Position numbers and translations under genes: made by a program
DNA from: Nocardioides coralli
GTDB lineage: Bacteria > Actinomycetota > Actinomycetes > Propionibacteriales > Nocardioidaceae
Length of the DNA: 64,000 bases
NCBI RefSeq assembly: GCF_019880385.1
Contig: NZ_CP082273.1
Coordinates: 2,666,001 to 2,730,000 of the forward strand
Direction of reading: 5' to 3'
Shown: positions 35,182-44,723 of the stretch, in pieces
Position numbering within the stretch: the stretch's first letter is position 1
How the letters are laid out: the number at the start of each line of letters is the position of its first letter
Notes under the pieces: generated by a model
The model's input: the letters and a program-made list of their open reading frames with translations, nothing else
Told to the model about the DNA's origin: nothing
Database searches by the model: none

Positions 35182-35993
35182 TGCGCCTTCTCTTCGCTGC
35201 CGCCGTAGCCATATGCAGTGCCTTCGCCCTGCCACCCGCGCATGCATCGAGCAGCTGCGGGGCAACGTCGACGCTCTACTCCAGCGTTGCGGAGTGCGTC
35301 CGAGAGCGCGACTCCGTTGAAGACCTCTACGCCCAGGCGTCCACGAGTCGCTACACGTACTCGCTCGAGTCGCGGTGCAAGCCGGGGCAGGCGGGCTGTG
35401 GTCGAGACGAGCGGATCTGTGTCGACGAGTCCGGGAGGCCGGGCACCTGGTACGTCCTCGTCCGCACGACGGAGTCGACCGGCGCAACCACCCGCATGGG
35501 GATCGTCTGCCTGACGCCGGCCGACGAGCGGGGGCTGGCGGTGATCACGCCGGGCATGGTGAAGCGCGAGTTCGAGCAGCTGGCCTGGCCCGGCGCCGAG
35601 CTGGCGGTGCAGCCGCCCGACGGCCAGACGTTGGTCAACTTCGACACCAACTTCTTCACCGACAACACCGAACCGACCACGCAGACCGTCACGCTGCTGG
35701 GCCAGCAGGTGACCATCGAGGCGCGCCCGACCTCCTACACCTGGCACTTCGGCGACGGCGACTCCCGCACGACCACGAGCCCGGGCGCCGCCTACCCGGC
35801 GCTTGACGTCACCCACGGCTACGCCGACACCGGCCGCGTCAGCCCGAGCGTCGACACGACCTACCAGGGTCGCTACCGCGTCAACGGCGACAGCTGGCAG
35901 ACCATCCCGGGTTCGCTGACCGTCGACGGTCGGGCCGTGTCGCTCCTCGTGCGGTCGGCGAGCCCCCGCCTGGTGGGGAGCTACGGGGACTGA
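35181..35993 (+). CDS. Secreted PKD-like protein
   Basis: A 270-residue exported protein: MRLLFAAAVAICSAFALPPAHA signal, then a Cys-rich segment (CGATSTLYSSVAEC, CKPGQAGCGRDERIC), and a PKD-like fold with YTWHFGDGDSRTTTSPG near residue 190. The later part is beta-rich. Its ATG overlaps the stop of the preceding DUF6318 gene by one base, so both are translated together. It is probably surface-exposed; no enzyme motif is visible. Confidence 0.74.
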   Translation: MRLLFAAAVAICSAFALPPAHASSSCGATSTLYSSVAECVRERDSVEDLYAQASTSRYTYSLESRCKPGQAGCGRDERICVDESGRPGTWYVLVRTTESTGATTRMGIVCLTPADERGLAVITPGMVKREFEQLAWPGAELAVQPPDGQTLVNFDTNFFTDNTEPTTQTVTLLGQQVTIEARPTSYTWHFGDGDSRTTTSPGAAYPALDVTHGYADTGRVSPSVDTTYQGRYRVNGDSWQTIPGSLTVDGRAVSLLVRSASPRLVGSYGD

Positions 35994-36075
35994 AGCGCCG
36001 CGGCGGCGAGCCCACAGGTGTCCACAGGCGGGGTTCGGTCCCCGTTGTGCACACCCACAGCGGAGGGCATGGCTC

Positions 36076-36091
36076 TCGATCACCTGTTCGA
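36076..36091 (+). promoter_or_regulatory. LexA-like SOS box upstream of the HNH gene
   Basis: TCGATC-ACCT-GTTCGA differs from the actinobacterial LexA palindrome TCGAAC-N4-GTTCGA at one position. It lies 14 bases before the ATG at 36106. 13E12-type genes are known to be DNA-damage-responsive in mycobacteria. Confidence 0.6.
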
Positions 36092-36105
36092 ATAGCGTGG
36101 GTGGC

Positions 36106-37383
36106 ATGTCATCGGTCCTCGAGCTCGACGCCCTCGCCAGCGGCCACCCCGCCGCGGTCGTGGCGGCGGTCCACGAGGCCTTGGACACTGCCGTCGTCGA
36201 GGGCATCGCGGACGGCGAGTACGCCGGAGTCATCCGTGAGCTGGCGCGGGCCCGGTCGCGGCTCCACGCGCTGGAGCTGAAGCTGGTCGCGGCGGCGACG
36301 AAGGCGCGCGTACCCCAGCAGTCCGGCGCTCGCTCGACGGGGGCATGGGTGGCCCAGCAGACCCGCACCAGCGGCGCCCAGGCAGCCCGGGAGGCGGGCC
36401 TCGCCCACGACCTCCACCACAAGCTCCCCGCCACCGCCACCGCCTTCGGCGCTGGGGCGGTCTCGGCCGAGCATGCAGGGGTGATCGCCCACGCCGTCGG
36501 CCACCTGCCCCGCACCCTCACGCCCGCCCAGCGGGAGACGGTCGAGCGAGACCTGGTGGCCAAGGCGGCGCGGCTGGACCCCCAGCAGCTGCGCCGGGCC
36601 GCCCGCCGCGCCCTGGCCGCCGTCGAACCCGACCCCGCCACCGTCGACGCCCATGAGAACGCCCAGCTGGTCGAGGAGGAGTCCGCGGCCTGGGCTCGCA
36701 CCCGGTTCACCCTCCACGACAACGGCGACGGCACCAGCACCGGCCACTTCACCGTGCCCACCCTGGCCGCCACCATCCTCAAGAAGGCCGTCGACCAGCT
36801 CGCCTCACCCCGCCGCGGCCGGCTCGGCGCCACTACCGCCCAGGCCGGGCGCTCGCCCTCCCCGGCCGCCGAGGGGTTCGACTGGGCACGCCGCCACGGC
36901 GAAGCCTTCACCAGCCTGCTGGAGCGGCTGCCCACCGACCACCTCCACCGCAAGGTCGCCGCCACCGTCATCGTCACCCTCGACGCCGACACCCTCACCG
37001 GCCGGCTCAAGGCCGCCGGCCTCGACACCGGCGACCTCGTCTCCGCCGCCGAGGCCCGCCGCCTGGCCTGCCAGGCCGGCATCCTGCCCGCCGTCCTCGA
37101 CGGCGCCTCCCAGCTGCTCGACCTCGGCCGCCGCAACCGCTTCTTCACCGACACCCAGGCCACCGCCGGCGCCCTCCACCACACCAGCTGCGCCGCCGAC
37201 GGCTGCGACGTCCCCTACGCCTGGACCGAGCTCCACCACCGACAACCCTGGAGCCACGGCGGCACCACCGACCTCGACCAGATGATCCCCCTCTGCGGCT
37301 TCCACCACCGCCGCATCCACGACCCCGGCCACCTCCACCGCCGACTACCCGACGGGTCGATCCGGTTCAGCCGCCGGACGTAG
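36106..37383 (+). CDS. HNH endonuclease / DUF222 (13E12-type) protein
   Basis: A 425-residue protein with an N-terminal DUF222 helical region (ELARARSRLHALELKLVAAAT) and a C-terminal HNH nuclease: CDVPYAWTELHHRQPWSHGGTTDLDQMIPLCGFHHRRIHD holds the metal-binding Cys/His and the HH-N-H pattern. Members of the 13E12 family are repeated in actinobacterial genomes; their cellular targets are unclear. ATG 36106 is preferred over GTG 36097. A LexA-like box lies just upstream. Its 3' end overlaps the convergent amidohydrolase gene by 17 bases. Confidence 0.9.
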   Translation: MSSVLELDALASGHPAAVVAAVHEALDTAVVEGIADGEYAGVIRELARARSRLHALELKLVAAATKARVPQQSGARSTGAWVAQQTRTSGAQAAREAGLAHDLHHKLPATATAFGAGAVSAEHAGVIAHAVGHLPRTLTPAQRETVERDLVAKAARLDPQQLRRAARRALAAVEPDPATVDAHENAQLVEEESAAWARTRFTLHDNGDGTSTGHFTVPTLAATILKKAVDQLASPRRGRLGATTAQAGRSPSPAAEGFDWARRHGEAFTSLLERLPTDHLHRKVAATVIVTLDADTLTGRLKAAGLDTGDLVSAAEARRLACQAGILPAVLDGASQLLDLGRRNRFFTDTQATAGALHHTSCAADGCDVPYAWTELHHRQPWSHGGTTDLDQMIPLCGFHHRRIHDPGHLHRRLPDGSIRFSRRT

Positions 37384-38263
37384 ACCAGCCGAGCCTCGCA
37401 ACGCCGTTCTCCCACAGCACCGCCCGCAGCCAGTCCTCGCCGAGGTCGAGCCGCTCGAGCGCGTCCAGCTGGTGGGTGTAGGGGTACGGGATGTTCGGGA
37501 AGTCCGAGCCCAGCCACACCCGGCCCGCGAGGCCCAGGTCGCGGAGACGCGGGAGCAGCGCGGGCGGGTACGCCGCACCCATCTCGTCGAAGAAGTCGGT
37601 GAACGCCATGGTGGTGTCGAGTCCGACGTGCTCGTGGCGTTCCGCGAGCGACAGGAATTCCTCGTACTCAGGGGCACCGGCATGGGCGATCACCAACGGC
37701 AGCCGCGGGTGGCGCTGCAACAGCTCGGCCACGGGATCCGGCCCGGTGAACTCGGTGCCGACCGGACCGCTTCCCGCGTGGATCACCACCGGGACGTCCG
37801 CGTCGGCGACCTGCCCCCACACCTCGTCGAGGAGGGGTTCGCGGACGTCGAAGGCCCCCACCTGCACGTGCACCTTGAACAGCTCGGTGCCCGCAGCGAT
37901 CCGCTTGGCGACGTACGTCGCGGCCTCCGGCTCCGGGTAGAAGGTGGCGCAGCGCAGCGCCTCCGGTACCCGGTCGGCGAACTCGGCGGTCCAGTCGTTG
38001 AGGAACTCCGCCATGCCGGGCCGGTGCGCGTAGGCGAGGGCGGAGAAGTGCCGGACCCCGAGGTCGCGCAGCACCTCGACCAGAGCGTCGTCGGTGTCGC
38101 GGTAGTGGAGCGGCCAGGTGCGGCCGATCAACGGGCCCGCGGCATCGAACTGCGCCCGGACCTTCGCCATCACCCGCGGCGGCAGGAAGTGGGTGTGGAG
38201 GTCGAAGAGGCCGGGGAGGCCCAGGGTCTCGACGAGCTCGACCTGCGGGATCTCCTCACTCAT
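37367..38263 (-). CDS. Amidohydrolase (amidohydro_2 family)
   Basis: A 298-residue metal-dependent hydrolase or decarboxylase. [11 protein letters not shown] at the N-terminus is the HxH metal motif; [18 protein letters not shown] and [11 protein letters not shown] supply later His and Asp ligands. The start is ATG 38263. It overlaps the smpB stop by 8 bases, so it is translationally coupled to smpB. Substrate unknown. Its 3' end overlaps the HNH gene by 17 bases. Confidence 0.88.
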   Translation of the reverse strand: MSEEIPQVELVETLGLPGLFDLHTHFLPPRVMAKVRAQFDAAGPLIGRTWPLHYRDTDDALVEVLRDLGVRHFSALAYAHRPGMAEFLNDWTAEFADRVPEALRCATFYPEPEAATYVAKRIAAGTELFKVHVQVGAFDVREPLLDEVWGQVADADVPVVIHAGSGPVGTEFTGPDPVAELLQRHPRLPLVIAHAGAPEYEEFLSLAERHEHVGLDTTMAFTDFFDEMGAAYPPALLPRLRDLGLAGRVWLGSDFPNIPYPYTHQLDALERLDLGEDWLRAVLWENGVARLGWSTSGG

Positions 38264-38762
38264 CCATGCCCTTGAGCCTGCGGCCCAGCGCCTGCTCCTT
38301 CTCCCGGTTGGCCTGGCGTGCGGCGAGGGTGTGCCGCTTGTCGAACTCCTTCTTGCCGCGCGCGACGGCGATCTCGACCTTGGCCCGGCCGTCCTTGAAG
38401 TAGAGCGAGAGCGGCACCAGCGTGAAGCCCTTCTCCGACACCTTCCGCTCGATCCGGGCGATCTCGGTGCGGTGGAGCAGCAGCTTGCGCTTGCGGCGCG
38501 CGGAGTGGTTGGTCCACGTGCCCTGGGCGTACTCGGGGATGTGCACGTTGTGGAGCCAGACCTCGCCGCCGTCGACGTCGGCGAAGCCGTCGACCAGCGA
38601 GGCACGCCCCTGCCGCAGCGACTTCACCTCGGTGCCGACCAGGACCAGGCCGCACTCGTAGGTGTCGTCGATGTGGTAGTCGTGGCGCGCCTTCTTGTTC
38701 TGGGCGATCAGCTTGCGCGACTGCTCGTCGCCCTGCTTGCCGCCCGAGGTCTTCTTGGCCAT
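38256..38762 (-). CDS. smpB: SsrA-binding protein SmpB
   Basis: A 168-residue tmRNA-binding protein: [32 protein letters not shown], then [26 protein letters not shown], and the basic C-terminal tail [22 protein letters not shown]. It delivers tmRNA to stalled ribosomes. The tmRNA gene itself lies 3.7 kb away beyond three other genes. It lies 32 bases downstream of the M23 hydrolase gene on the same strand. Confidence 0.97.
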   Translation of the reverse strand: MAKKTSGGKQGDEQSRKLIAQNKKARHDYHIDDTYECGLVLVGTEVKSLRQGRASLVDGFADVDGGEVWLHNVHIPEYAQGTWTNHSARRKRKLLLHRTEIARIERKVSEKGFTLVPLSLYFKDGRAKVEIAVARGKKEFDKRHTLAARQANREKEQALGRRLKGMDE

Positions 38763-38794
38763 TCGGCGATTCTCTCAGCCGGCCGCAACTGGTT

Positions 38795-40039
38795 TCACAT
38801 CCAGTTCATCGGGTCCACGGGGCGACCGTTGACCAGCACCATGAAGTGCAGGTGGCAGGCGGTCGACCAGCCGGTCGCGCCGGCGTACCCGACCACCTGG
38901 CCACGCGCGACCCGGGCACCACGCCCGACGGCGTAGCGCGACAGGTGGTTGTAGACCACCGTGACGTTCTTGCCGTTGACGGTCCCGACGTTGAGGTAGA
39001 GCCGGTTGCCGTAGACCGAGGAGTAGTGAGTCGACAGCACCGTGCCGCCGGCCGAGGCGTACATCGGGGTGCCGCAGTAGGCGCGGAAGTCGGTGCCGTT
39101 GTGCAGGCCGTAGTAGCCGTAGATCGGGTGGGTCCGGTAGCCGTAGCCGGAGGTGACGATGCCCGGGACCGGCCGGTTGAGGAAGCCGCCGGTGGCTCCG
39201 TTGTAGCCGCCGCTGCGGGCCTGCTGCGCGATCAGCTCGCGGATCCGCTGCTCCTCGGCACGCAGCTTGGCGAGGTCGGCGCGGTCCTGGGCGCGGGCGC
39301 GGGAAGCGGCCCGGGTGGCCACGCGCTGCTCGTCGACGACCTCGCGGACCCGGGCGCGCGCCTCCCTGGCCTCGACGGTGAGCTCCCGCATCAGCACGAG
39401 GTGGTCGGCCGCCTCCTGGCGGCGCTTCTCGACCTCGGCCTCGGCGGCCTCCATCTGCTCCTGGCGCACCTGCAGCAGCACCTCGGCGGCACGGAGCTGG
39501 TCGTAGGCACGGGTCTCTCGACCCAGCATCACGCTCTGCCCCTCCTGGGTCCACGTGAGCTCGGCGGGACTGCGGGCGCTGAGCATGCTGGAGAACGCCT
39601 GCAGCTCCGGGTCGCCCTCCTGGTAGATCGTGGTCACGAGGTCGGTGACGGACTCCCGCTGCGAGGCGACGTCCTGCTTGCCGCGGGCGAGGTCGGCCTC
39701 GGCCTGGGCGAGACGGGCACGTGCCTGGGCGAGCTTCTCACGCATCTCACGGTCGCGCTCCTGAGCCTCGGCGAGGCGCACCTTGGTGCGCTCGAGGTGG
39801 TCGCGGGCCGCGGTCAGGTCGGCGCGGGCGGCACTGAGCCGGTCGAGGGCATCGCGCAGCCGGGAGCTGGAGACCTCGAGCTCGCGCTCGCCCTTCTTGA
39901 TCTGGCTCTGCACGTTGCGCTGCTTGTCCCGGAGGTCGTCAGCAAAGGCCAACGGGATGCTCAGCGCGCCCAGTGCCAACGAGCTCGCGACTCCGGCCAC
40001 GAGCAGGCGGCGACGGGCGGTACGGGGGAAGAAGCGCAC
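38795..40039 (-). CDS. Coiled-coil M23 (LytM) peptidoglycan hydrolase
   Basis: A 414-residue exported protein: signal (RRRLLVAGVASSLALGALSIPLAFA), long coiled coils (about residues 35-125 and 180-265), and a C-terminal LytM domain with HNGTDF and HLHF zinc motifs. Long coiled coil plus M23 directly after ftsE-ftsX is the layout of EnvC-like partners activated by FtsEX in other bacteria; that is inference here. Start GTG 40039. A hairpin (40048-40080) separates it from ftsX. Confidence 0.9.
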   Translation of the reverse strand: MRFFPRTARRRLLVAGVASSLALGALSIPLAFADDLRDKQRNVQSQIKKGERELEVSSSRLRDALDRLSAARADLTAARDHLERTKVRLAEAQERDREMREKLAQARARLAQAEADLARGKQDVASQRESVTDLVTTIYQEGDPELQAFSSMLSARSPAELTWTQEGQSVMLGRETRAYDQLRAAEVLLQVRQEQMEAAEAEVEKRRQEAADHLVLMRELTVEAREARARVREVVDEQRVATRAASRARAQDRADLAKLRAEEQRIRELIAQQARSGGYNGATGGFLNRPVPGIVTSGYGYRTHPIYGYYGLHNGTDFRAYCGTPMYASAGGTVLSTHYSSVYGNRLYLNVGTVNGKNVTVVYNHLSRYAVGRGARVARGQVVGYAGATGWSTACHLHFMVLVNGRPVDPMNWM

Positions 40040-40047
40040 CGGATCTG

Positions 40048-40080
40048 CCTTCGACGTTCGGGGAAGTAACCCCTCGAAGG
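40048..40080 (-). promoter_or_regulatory. Hairpin between ftsX and the M23 hydrolase
   Basis: CCTTCGA (40048-40054) pairs with TCGAAGG (40074-40080) and GGGG (40060-40063) with CCCC (40070-40073), with a five-base bulge. It sits nine bases before the M23 GTG, so it could attenuate read-through or influence translation. Confidence 0.45.
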
Positions 40081-40093
40081 TAGCCGAGCAGGA

Positions 40094-41005
40094 TCAGACT
40101 TTGAGGTATTTCCGGGTAAGTACGAGTGTCGGGAGCAGCGTCAGCACGGGCCCGAGGACGGCGACCACACCCATGGCGTAGATGAACTCCTCCAGCCCGA
40201 CCCACGGGATGAAGCCCACGAAGTCGGTGAGGCTCTGGTTGACGCCGAACCACATGAAGGCACCGATGGCGGCGCCCGTGAGCCCGACGCCGATCAGCGC
40301 GGTGACCACGGCCTCGAGCAGGAACGGCAGCGCGATGTAGACCGTCGAGGCACCGACGAGCCGCATGATGCCGATCTCCTTGCGCCGGGCGAGCGCCGCG
40401 AGCCGGATGGTGTTGGCCACCAGCAGCAGGGCGGCCACGACGAGGAACGCCGCGATGGCGAGCGCGCCCCACTGCATGGCCTCGATGCCGCGGAGGATCG
40501 GACCGACCACGGCGCGCTGGTCACGCACCGAGCCGACGCCGTCGAGACCGCGGACGGCGCTGAGGATGCCCTGGTACTCGTCGGGGTCCTCCAGCGTGAT
40601 CCAGATCGACTTGGCCATGTCGTCGGCGGTGGCGGCGGCGTTGCGCCCCTCGAACCGCTCCGGCCCGAAGAGCTCCTTCACCTTCGAGAAGGCCTCTTCC
40701 TTGGACTCGACGTACCAGCTGGCGACCTCGGGGTTCTCCTCGACCACCTTCTCGATGGCCTGCTGCTGGGCGTCGGTCACCTCGGTGGGGCAGGCGGGGT
40801 TCTCGTCGTTGTCGCGGCACAGGAAGACGGTGACCTGGAGCTCGTTGCCCCACTGGTCGCCGGCCTTCACGGCCTGCTGGTTGAGCAGCACGCCGAGGCC
40901 CACCAGGGTCAGCGACACGAAGAGCGTCAGGATCACGGCCAGGTGCATCGACAGGTTGCGACGCAGGCCCTGGCCGAGCTCGGAGAAGACGTAACGCAGC
41001 TGCAT
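40094..41005 (-). CDS. ftsX: Cell division ABC transporter permease FtsX
   Basis: A 303-residue membrane protein: MQLRYVFSELGQGLRRNLSM cytoplasmic start, first TM (AVILTLFVSLTLVGLGVLL), a 120-residue extracellular loop (about residues 45-170), then three TM segments with the conserved RRKEIGIMRLVGAS motif. It works with FtsE to control peptidoglycan hydrolases at the division site. It is 27 bases downstream of ftsE and upstream of the M23 hydrolase, its likely effector. Confidence 0.96.
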   Translation of the reverse strand: MQLRYVFSELGQGLRRNLSMHLAVILTLFVSLTLVGLGVLLNQQAVKAGDQWGNELQVTVFLCRDNDENPACPTEVTDAQQQAIEKVVEENPEVASWYVESKEEAFSKVKELFGPERFEGRNAAATADDMAKSIWITLEDPDEYQGILSAVRGLDGVGSVRDQRAVVGPILRGIEAMQWGALAIAAFLVVAALLLVANTIRLAALARRKEIGIMRLVGASTVYIALPFLLEAVVTALIGVGLTGAAIGAFMWFGVNQSLTDFVGFIPWVGLEEFIYAMGVVAVLGPVLTLLPTLVLTRKYLKV

Positions 41006-41032
41006 GGGGGTGGGGACTCCTGGGTCGGGGGG

Positions 41033-41722
41033 TCAGTGCTGGAAGCCGTAGACGCCCTGCGCCTGGTCGCGCACGACGTGGCCGCCCTCCAGCTCGATCA
41101 CGCGCTTGCGCATCTGGTCGACGATGCCGGAGTCGTGGGTGGCCATCACCACGGTGGTGCCGGTGCGGTTGATGCGGTCCAGCAGCTTCATGATCCCGAC
41201 GGACGTGGCCGGGTCGAGGTTTCCGGTCGGCTCGTCGGCGATGAGGATCATCGGCCGGTTGACGAAGGCGCGGGCCACAGCGACGCGCTGCTGCTCGCCG
41301 CCGGAGAGCTCGTCGGGCATCCGGTCGCCCTTGCCGTCGAGGCCGACCAGCTCGAGCGTCTCGGGCACGAGGGACTTGATCTCCGAGGCGCCCTTGCCGA
41401 TCACCTGCAGCGCGAAGGCGACGTTCTCGGAGACGGTCTTGTTGGGCAGCAGCCGGAAGTCCTGGAAGACGGTACCGATCTGGCGGCGCAGCCGCGGCAC
41501 CTTCCAGCCGGCGAGCCGGTTGATCTCCTTGCCGGCGACGTAGACGCGGCCGGAGGTGGGGCGGGACTCGCGCAGCACGAGGCGCAGGAAGGTGGACTTG
41601 CCCGAGCCGGAGGCGCCGACGAGGAAGACGAACTCGCCCTTCTCGACGTCGACCGTCACGTTGTCGAGGGCGGGGGCGCCCTGACCGGGGTAGGTCTTGA
41701 CGACCTTCTCGAAGCGAATCAC
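41033..41722 (-). CDS. ftsE: Cell division ATP-binding protein FtsE
   Basis: A 229-residue ABC ATPase: Walker [11 protein letters not shown]-loop VFQDFRLL, signature [16 protein letters not shown], Walker [13 protein letters not shown] and switch His THDSG. GTG 41722 is chosen ([13 protein letters not shown], typical FtsE opening); the open frame upstream is overlapped by the divergent lipoprotein gene. It drives FtsX at the septum. Confidence 0.96.
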   Translation of the reverse strand: MIRFEKVVKTYPGQGAPALDNVTVDVEKGEFVFLVGASGSGKSTFLRLVLRESRPTSGRVYVAGKEINRLAGWKVPRLRRQIGTVFQDFRLLPNKTVSENVAFALQVIGKGASEIKSLVPETLELVGLDGKGDRMPDELSGGEQQRVAVARAFVNRPMILIADEPTGNLDPATSVGIMKLLDRINRTGTTVVMATHDSGIVDQMRKRVIELEGGHVVRDQAQGVYGFQH

Positions 41723-41792
41723 CGGGTCGAGAGTAGTCGAGCCGTCCTCGCGCCAGCCAACCGCGGGCGCCGTGGCGTGGCACAGTGACCGC

Positions 41793-42443
41793 ATGCGACG
41801 GCGTGGCGTCGGGGCGGCCCTGCTGGCCGGGGTGGTCGGCCTCACCGGCTGCACCGCGGCCGAGGAGCCGCCAGCGAAGACCAGCACGCCTGCTCCGGAG
41901 CCGACCACGCTCGCGTCGTACGACGCGCGGGGGGTGACGGTGGTCCGCGGCCCGTTCTGCGACCGGGTCTCCCCCACCGCCCTGGAGCACGCCCTCGGGG
42001 AGATGCCCGAGGGTCACCGGAGCTGGGAGAACGGCGACCGGCTGCGGCTGCCGGACGGGACTCGCGACCGGGTGCAGGAGTACGGCTGCAGCTGGACCGG
42101 TCCGGACGGCACCCGGGCCGCCGCGTGGGTGTTCGCACCTCCGGTGACGCCGAAGCGGGCGAGGACGCTCGTGCGCGAGGCGACCGGCCCGGAGTGCTCG
42201 ACCACGGGCGGCGGCGACTTCGGCGACCCGTCGGTGGCCACCACCTGCACTGACGCGGGGGTCACGCAGTGGGCCCACCGCGGGCTCTTCGGCGACGCCT
42301 GGCTCAGCTGCACCCTGGAGCCCGGCAGCGACACGAGTGATGAGACGAGCGACGAGACGAGCGGCGAGGCGGGCGGCGAGTCGAGCGTCGAGGAACGTGC
42401 CAGTGCGTGGTGCGTGGCGGTGCTGGAGGCAGCGCGGGCCTGA
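41793..42443 (+). CDS. Small lipoprotein of unknown function
   Basis: A 216-residue lipoprotein: [20 protein letters not shown] with lipobox LTGC, a Pro/Thr linker, then a region with several Cys (FCDRV, YGCSW, ECST, TCTDA, SCTLE, WCVAV). Near the end is a short Ser/Asp/Glu-Thr repeat ([15 protein letters not shown]) encoded by GACGAGACGAGC-like units. I recognise no family. It is inserted on the opposite strand between prfB and ftsE, a position normally empty in related genomes as far as I know. Confidence 0.68.
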   Translation: MRRRGVGAALLAGVVGLTGCTAAEEPPAKTSTPAPEPTTLASYDARGVTVVRGPFCDRVSPTALEHALGEMPEGHRSWENGDRLRLPDGTRDRVQEYGCSWTGPDGTRAAAWVFAPPVTPKRARTLVREATGPECSTTGGGDFGDPSVATTCTDAGVTQWAHRGLFGDAWLSCTLEPGSDTSDETSDETSGEAGGESSVEERASAWCVAVLEAARA

Positions 42444-42466
42444 CCGGCTGCTCTACTCGAAGGTCC

Positions 42467-43585
42467 TCAGACCGCGGCGGCCTTGTCGGCCCCGGCCCGC
42501 CAGCGGATGCCGGCCTCGAGGAAGTCGTCGAGCTCGCCGTCGAAGACCGCCTGCGGGTTGCCGGTCTCGTGTCCGGTCCGGAGGTCCTTGACGATCTGGT
42601 AGGGGTTCAGCACGTAGTTGCGCATCTGGTCGCCCCACGATGCGGCGACGTCACCGCGGATCTCGTCGAGCTCGGCCTTCTCCTCCGCCTTCTTGAGGGC
42701 GAGGAGCTTGGCCTTGAGGACGACCATGGCGCTGGCCTTGTTCTGCAGCTGGCTCTTCTCGTTCTGGCAGGAGACCACCACGCCGGTGGGGATGTGGGTG
42801 AGCCGGACGGCGGAGTCGGTGGTGTTGACCGACTGGCCACCGGGACCGCCCGAGCGGTAGACGTCGACCCGGATCTCCTCGTCGGGGATCTCGATCTCGT
42901 CGGTCTGCTCGAGCACGGGCACCACCTCGACGGCGGCGAAGGAGGTCTGGCGGCGTCCCTGGTTGTCGAAGGGGCTGATCCGGACCAGCCGGTGGGTGCC
43001 GGCCTCGACGGAGAGGGTGCCGTAGGCGTAGGGCGCGTGGATCGCGAAGGTGGCGGACTTGAGGCCGGCCTCCTCGGCGTAGGAGGTGTCGAAGACCTCC
43101 ACGGAGTACTTGTGGTGCTCGGCCCACCGGGTGTACATGCGCATCAGCATCTCGGCGAAGTCGGCGGCGTCGACCCCGCCGGCTCCCGAGCGGATGGTGA
43201 CCAGGGCCTCGCGGGCGTCGTACTCGCCGGAGAGCAGGGTGCGGATCTCGAGGCTCTCGACGGCCTTCTGCAGCTTGCCCAGCTCACGCTCGGCGTCGGC
43301 CAGGGTGTCGGCGTCGTTCTCCTCCTGCCCGAGCTCGACCATGACCTCGACGTCGTCGATGCGGGAGGCGATCTCGGTGTAGCGCTCGAGCTCGTTCTGG
43401 AGCAGCGAGAGCCGGCCGGTGACGCGGGTGGCGTTCTCCTGGTCGTCCCACAGGTCGGGGGCGGCGACCTGCTCCCCGAGGTCGGCGATCTCGGCGCGCA
43501 TGGCGTCGAGGTCGAGCACCTGGCCGATGGTCTTCATCGTCGCCCGGAGCTGCTTGATCTCGGTGTCGTAGTCGGGTCCTGCCAC
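42467..43585 (-). CDS. prfB: Peptide chain release factor 2
   Basis: A 372-residue release factor recognising UGA/UAA. The SPF tripeptide occurs in [11 protein letters not shown], and the catalytic GGQ in [17 protein letters not shown]. The N-terminal helical part is intact. The frame is continuous from GTG 43585, with no internal frameshift signal, so the programmed frameshift known from many prfB genes appears to be absent. Confidence 0.96.
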   Translation of the reverse strand: MAGPDYDTEIKQLRATMKTIGQVLDLDAMRAEIADLGEQVAAPDLWDDQENATRVTGRLSLLQNELERYTEIASRIDDVEVMVELGQEENDADTLADAERELGKLQKAVESLEIRTLLSGEYDAREALVTIRSGAGGVDAADFAEMLMRMYTRWAEHHKYSVEVFDTSYAEEAGLKSATFAIHAPYAYGTLSVEAGTHRLVRISPFDNQGRRQTSFAAVEVVPVLEQTDEIEIPDEEIRVDVYRSGGPGGQSVNTTDSAVRLTHIPTGVVVSCQNEKSQLQNKASAMVVLKAKLLALKKAEEKAELDEIRGDVAASWGDQMRNYVLNPYQIVKDLRTGHETGNPQAVFDGELDDFLEAGIRWRAGADKAAAV

Positions 43586-43658
43586 GAGAGGCAAGGCTAC
43601 CGCCGGGAGGGTCGGCGCCCTAACCGCGCCGGCACCCCCCACGCCGGGGCGGTGGACC

Positions 43659-44114
43659 TCAGCGGCTCCCGAACACCTGGACGGCGTACGGCGTGCCGTT
43701 GTCGCTGCGCCGCATGGCCAGCCCCATCAGCCGGAACCGCGGGCGGAGGATGTTGCGGCGGTGGCCGGAGGAGTTCATCCAGGCGTTGACGACCGACCGG
43801 CCGGTGCGGAAGCCGTAGGCGACGTTCTCGCCGGCGGAGGTGAGGTCGCACTGCCGCATGACCGGACCGAGGTCCTGGTGGAACATCCGCTCCTGGTTGG
43901 CCATCCGCTTGGCGTGGTTGCGGGCGAAGCGCTGCAGGCACTTGTTTTTGCGGAGCTTGACGCGGTCGTGCTGGACCCGCTTGGCGTTGGTCACCGACCG
44001 CGCCTGCTTCTGGTAGTTCTCGACGCTCTGTGCCTGGGCCGGCACGGCGGGGACGAGGGTGACGAAGAGGGCGAGGATGGCGGCCGACAGGGCGGCCCGG
44101 AAGCTGTGGCGCAC
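43659..44114 (-). CDS. Secreted CAP-domain (SCP/YkwD-like) protein
   Basis: A 151-residue exported protein: signal [24 protein letters not shown], then a CAP domain with [27 protein letters not shown] and [15 protein letters not shown]. It has two cysteines, likely bridged. CAP proteins bind lipids or act in the cell envelope; the precise role is unknown. Start GTG 44114. It lies 73 bases upstream of prfB on the same strand. Confidence 0.9.
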   Translation of the reverse strand: MRHSFRAALSAAILALFVTLVPAVPAQAQSVENYQKQARSVTNAKRVQHDRVKLRKNKCLQRFARNHAKRMANQERMFHQDLGPVMRQCDLTSAGENVAYGFRTGRSVVNAWMNSSGHRRNILRPRFRLMGLAMRRSDNGTPYAVQVFGSR

Positions 44115-44198
44115 GGGGGACTCCAGGGTCGGGGGGTGCCAGCACCGTACCCCGCGCGGGAGACCGAGGTGGCGACTTCCCGGGACTCTTGACCGGAC

Positions 44199-44723
44199 TC
44201 AGTCGAACCCGAGCTCGGCGAGCACGCGGTCGACGACCTGCTCGGGCGGGTCGTCGACGTCGACGGTGAGGCCCTGCTCGTCGGGCTCGAGGTGCTCCAA
44301 CGTCGCGATCTGCGACTCCAGCATCTCGGGGGGCATGAAGTGCTCCCGTGCCGCCATCCGCTCCAGGATCATCCCCTTGTCGCCGGTCAGGTGGACGAAG
44401 TAGGTGTGCTCGCCGCCGGTGCGGAGCACGTCGCGGTAGGCGCGACGCAGCGCCGAGCAGCTGACGATCGTGGACCGTCCGGCGTCGTCCTGGTCGCGGG
44501 TCCAGGCGGCCAGCCGGCCCAGCCACGGGATGCGGTCGCCGTCGGTGAGGGGGCGGCCCTCCGACATCTTCCGGATCGACTCCTCGCTGTGGAAGTCGTC
44601 GCCCTCCGCGAACGCCCAGTCCAGCCGTTCGTGCGCCAGCCGCGCGACGGTCGACTTCCCCGACCCGGACACCCCCATGAAGACCAGGTGCCAGGCCGGC
44701 CGCCCCTCCCCCGCCGCGGTCAT
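44199..44723 (-). CDS. gntK: Gluconokinase
   Basis: A 174-residue P-loop sugar kinase: Walker A MGVSGSGKSTVA, substrate segment EGDDFHSEESIRKM, GRPLTDGDRIPWL and REHFMPPEMLESQ. It phosphorylates gluconate to 6-phosphogluconate, feeding the pentose phosphate pathway. Its stop lies 85 bases from the CAP-protein start. ATG 44723 overlaps the stop of the gluconate permease by four bases. Confidence 0.95.
   Translation of the reverse strand: MTAAGEGRPAWHLVFMGVSGSGKSTVARLAHERLDWAFAEGDDFHSEESIRKMSEGRPLTDGDRIPWLGRLAAWTRDQDDAGRSTIVSCSALRRAYRDVLRTGGEHTYFVHLTGDKGMILERMAAREHFMPPEMLESQIATLEHLEPDEQGLTVDVDDPPEQVVDRVLAELGFD

Noticed and set aside
42467-43585. Programmed frameshift in prfB
   Set aside because: The frame is continuous from the GTG through the GGQ motif, with no in-frame UGA to bypass.
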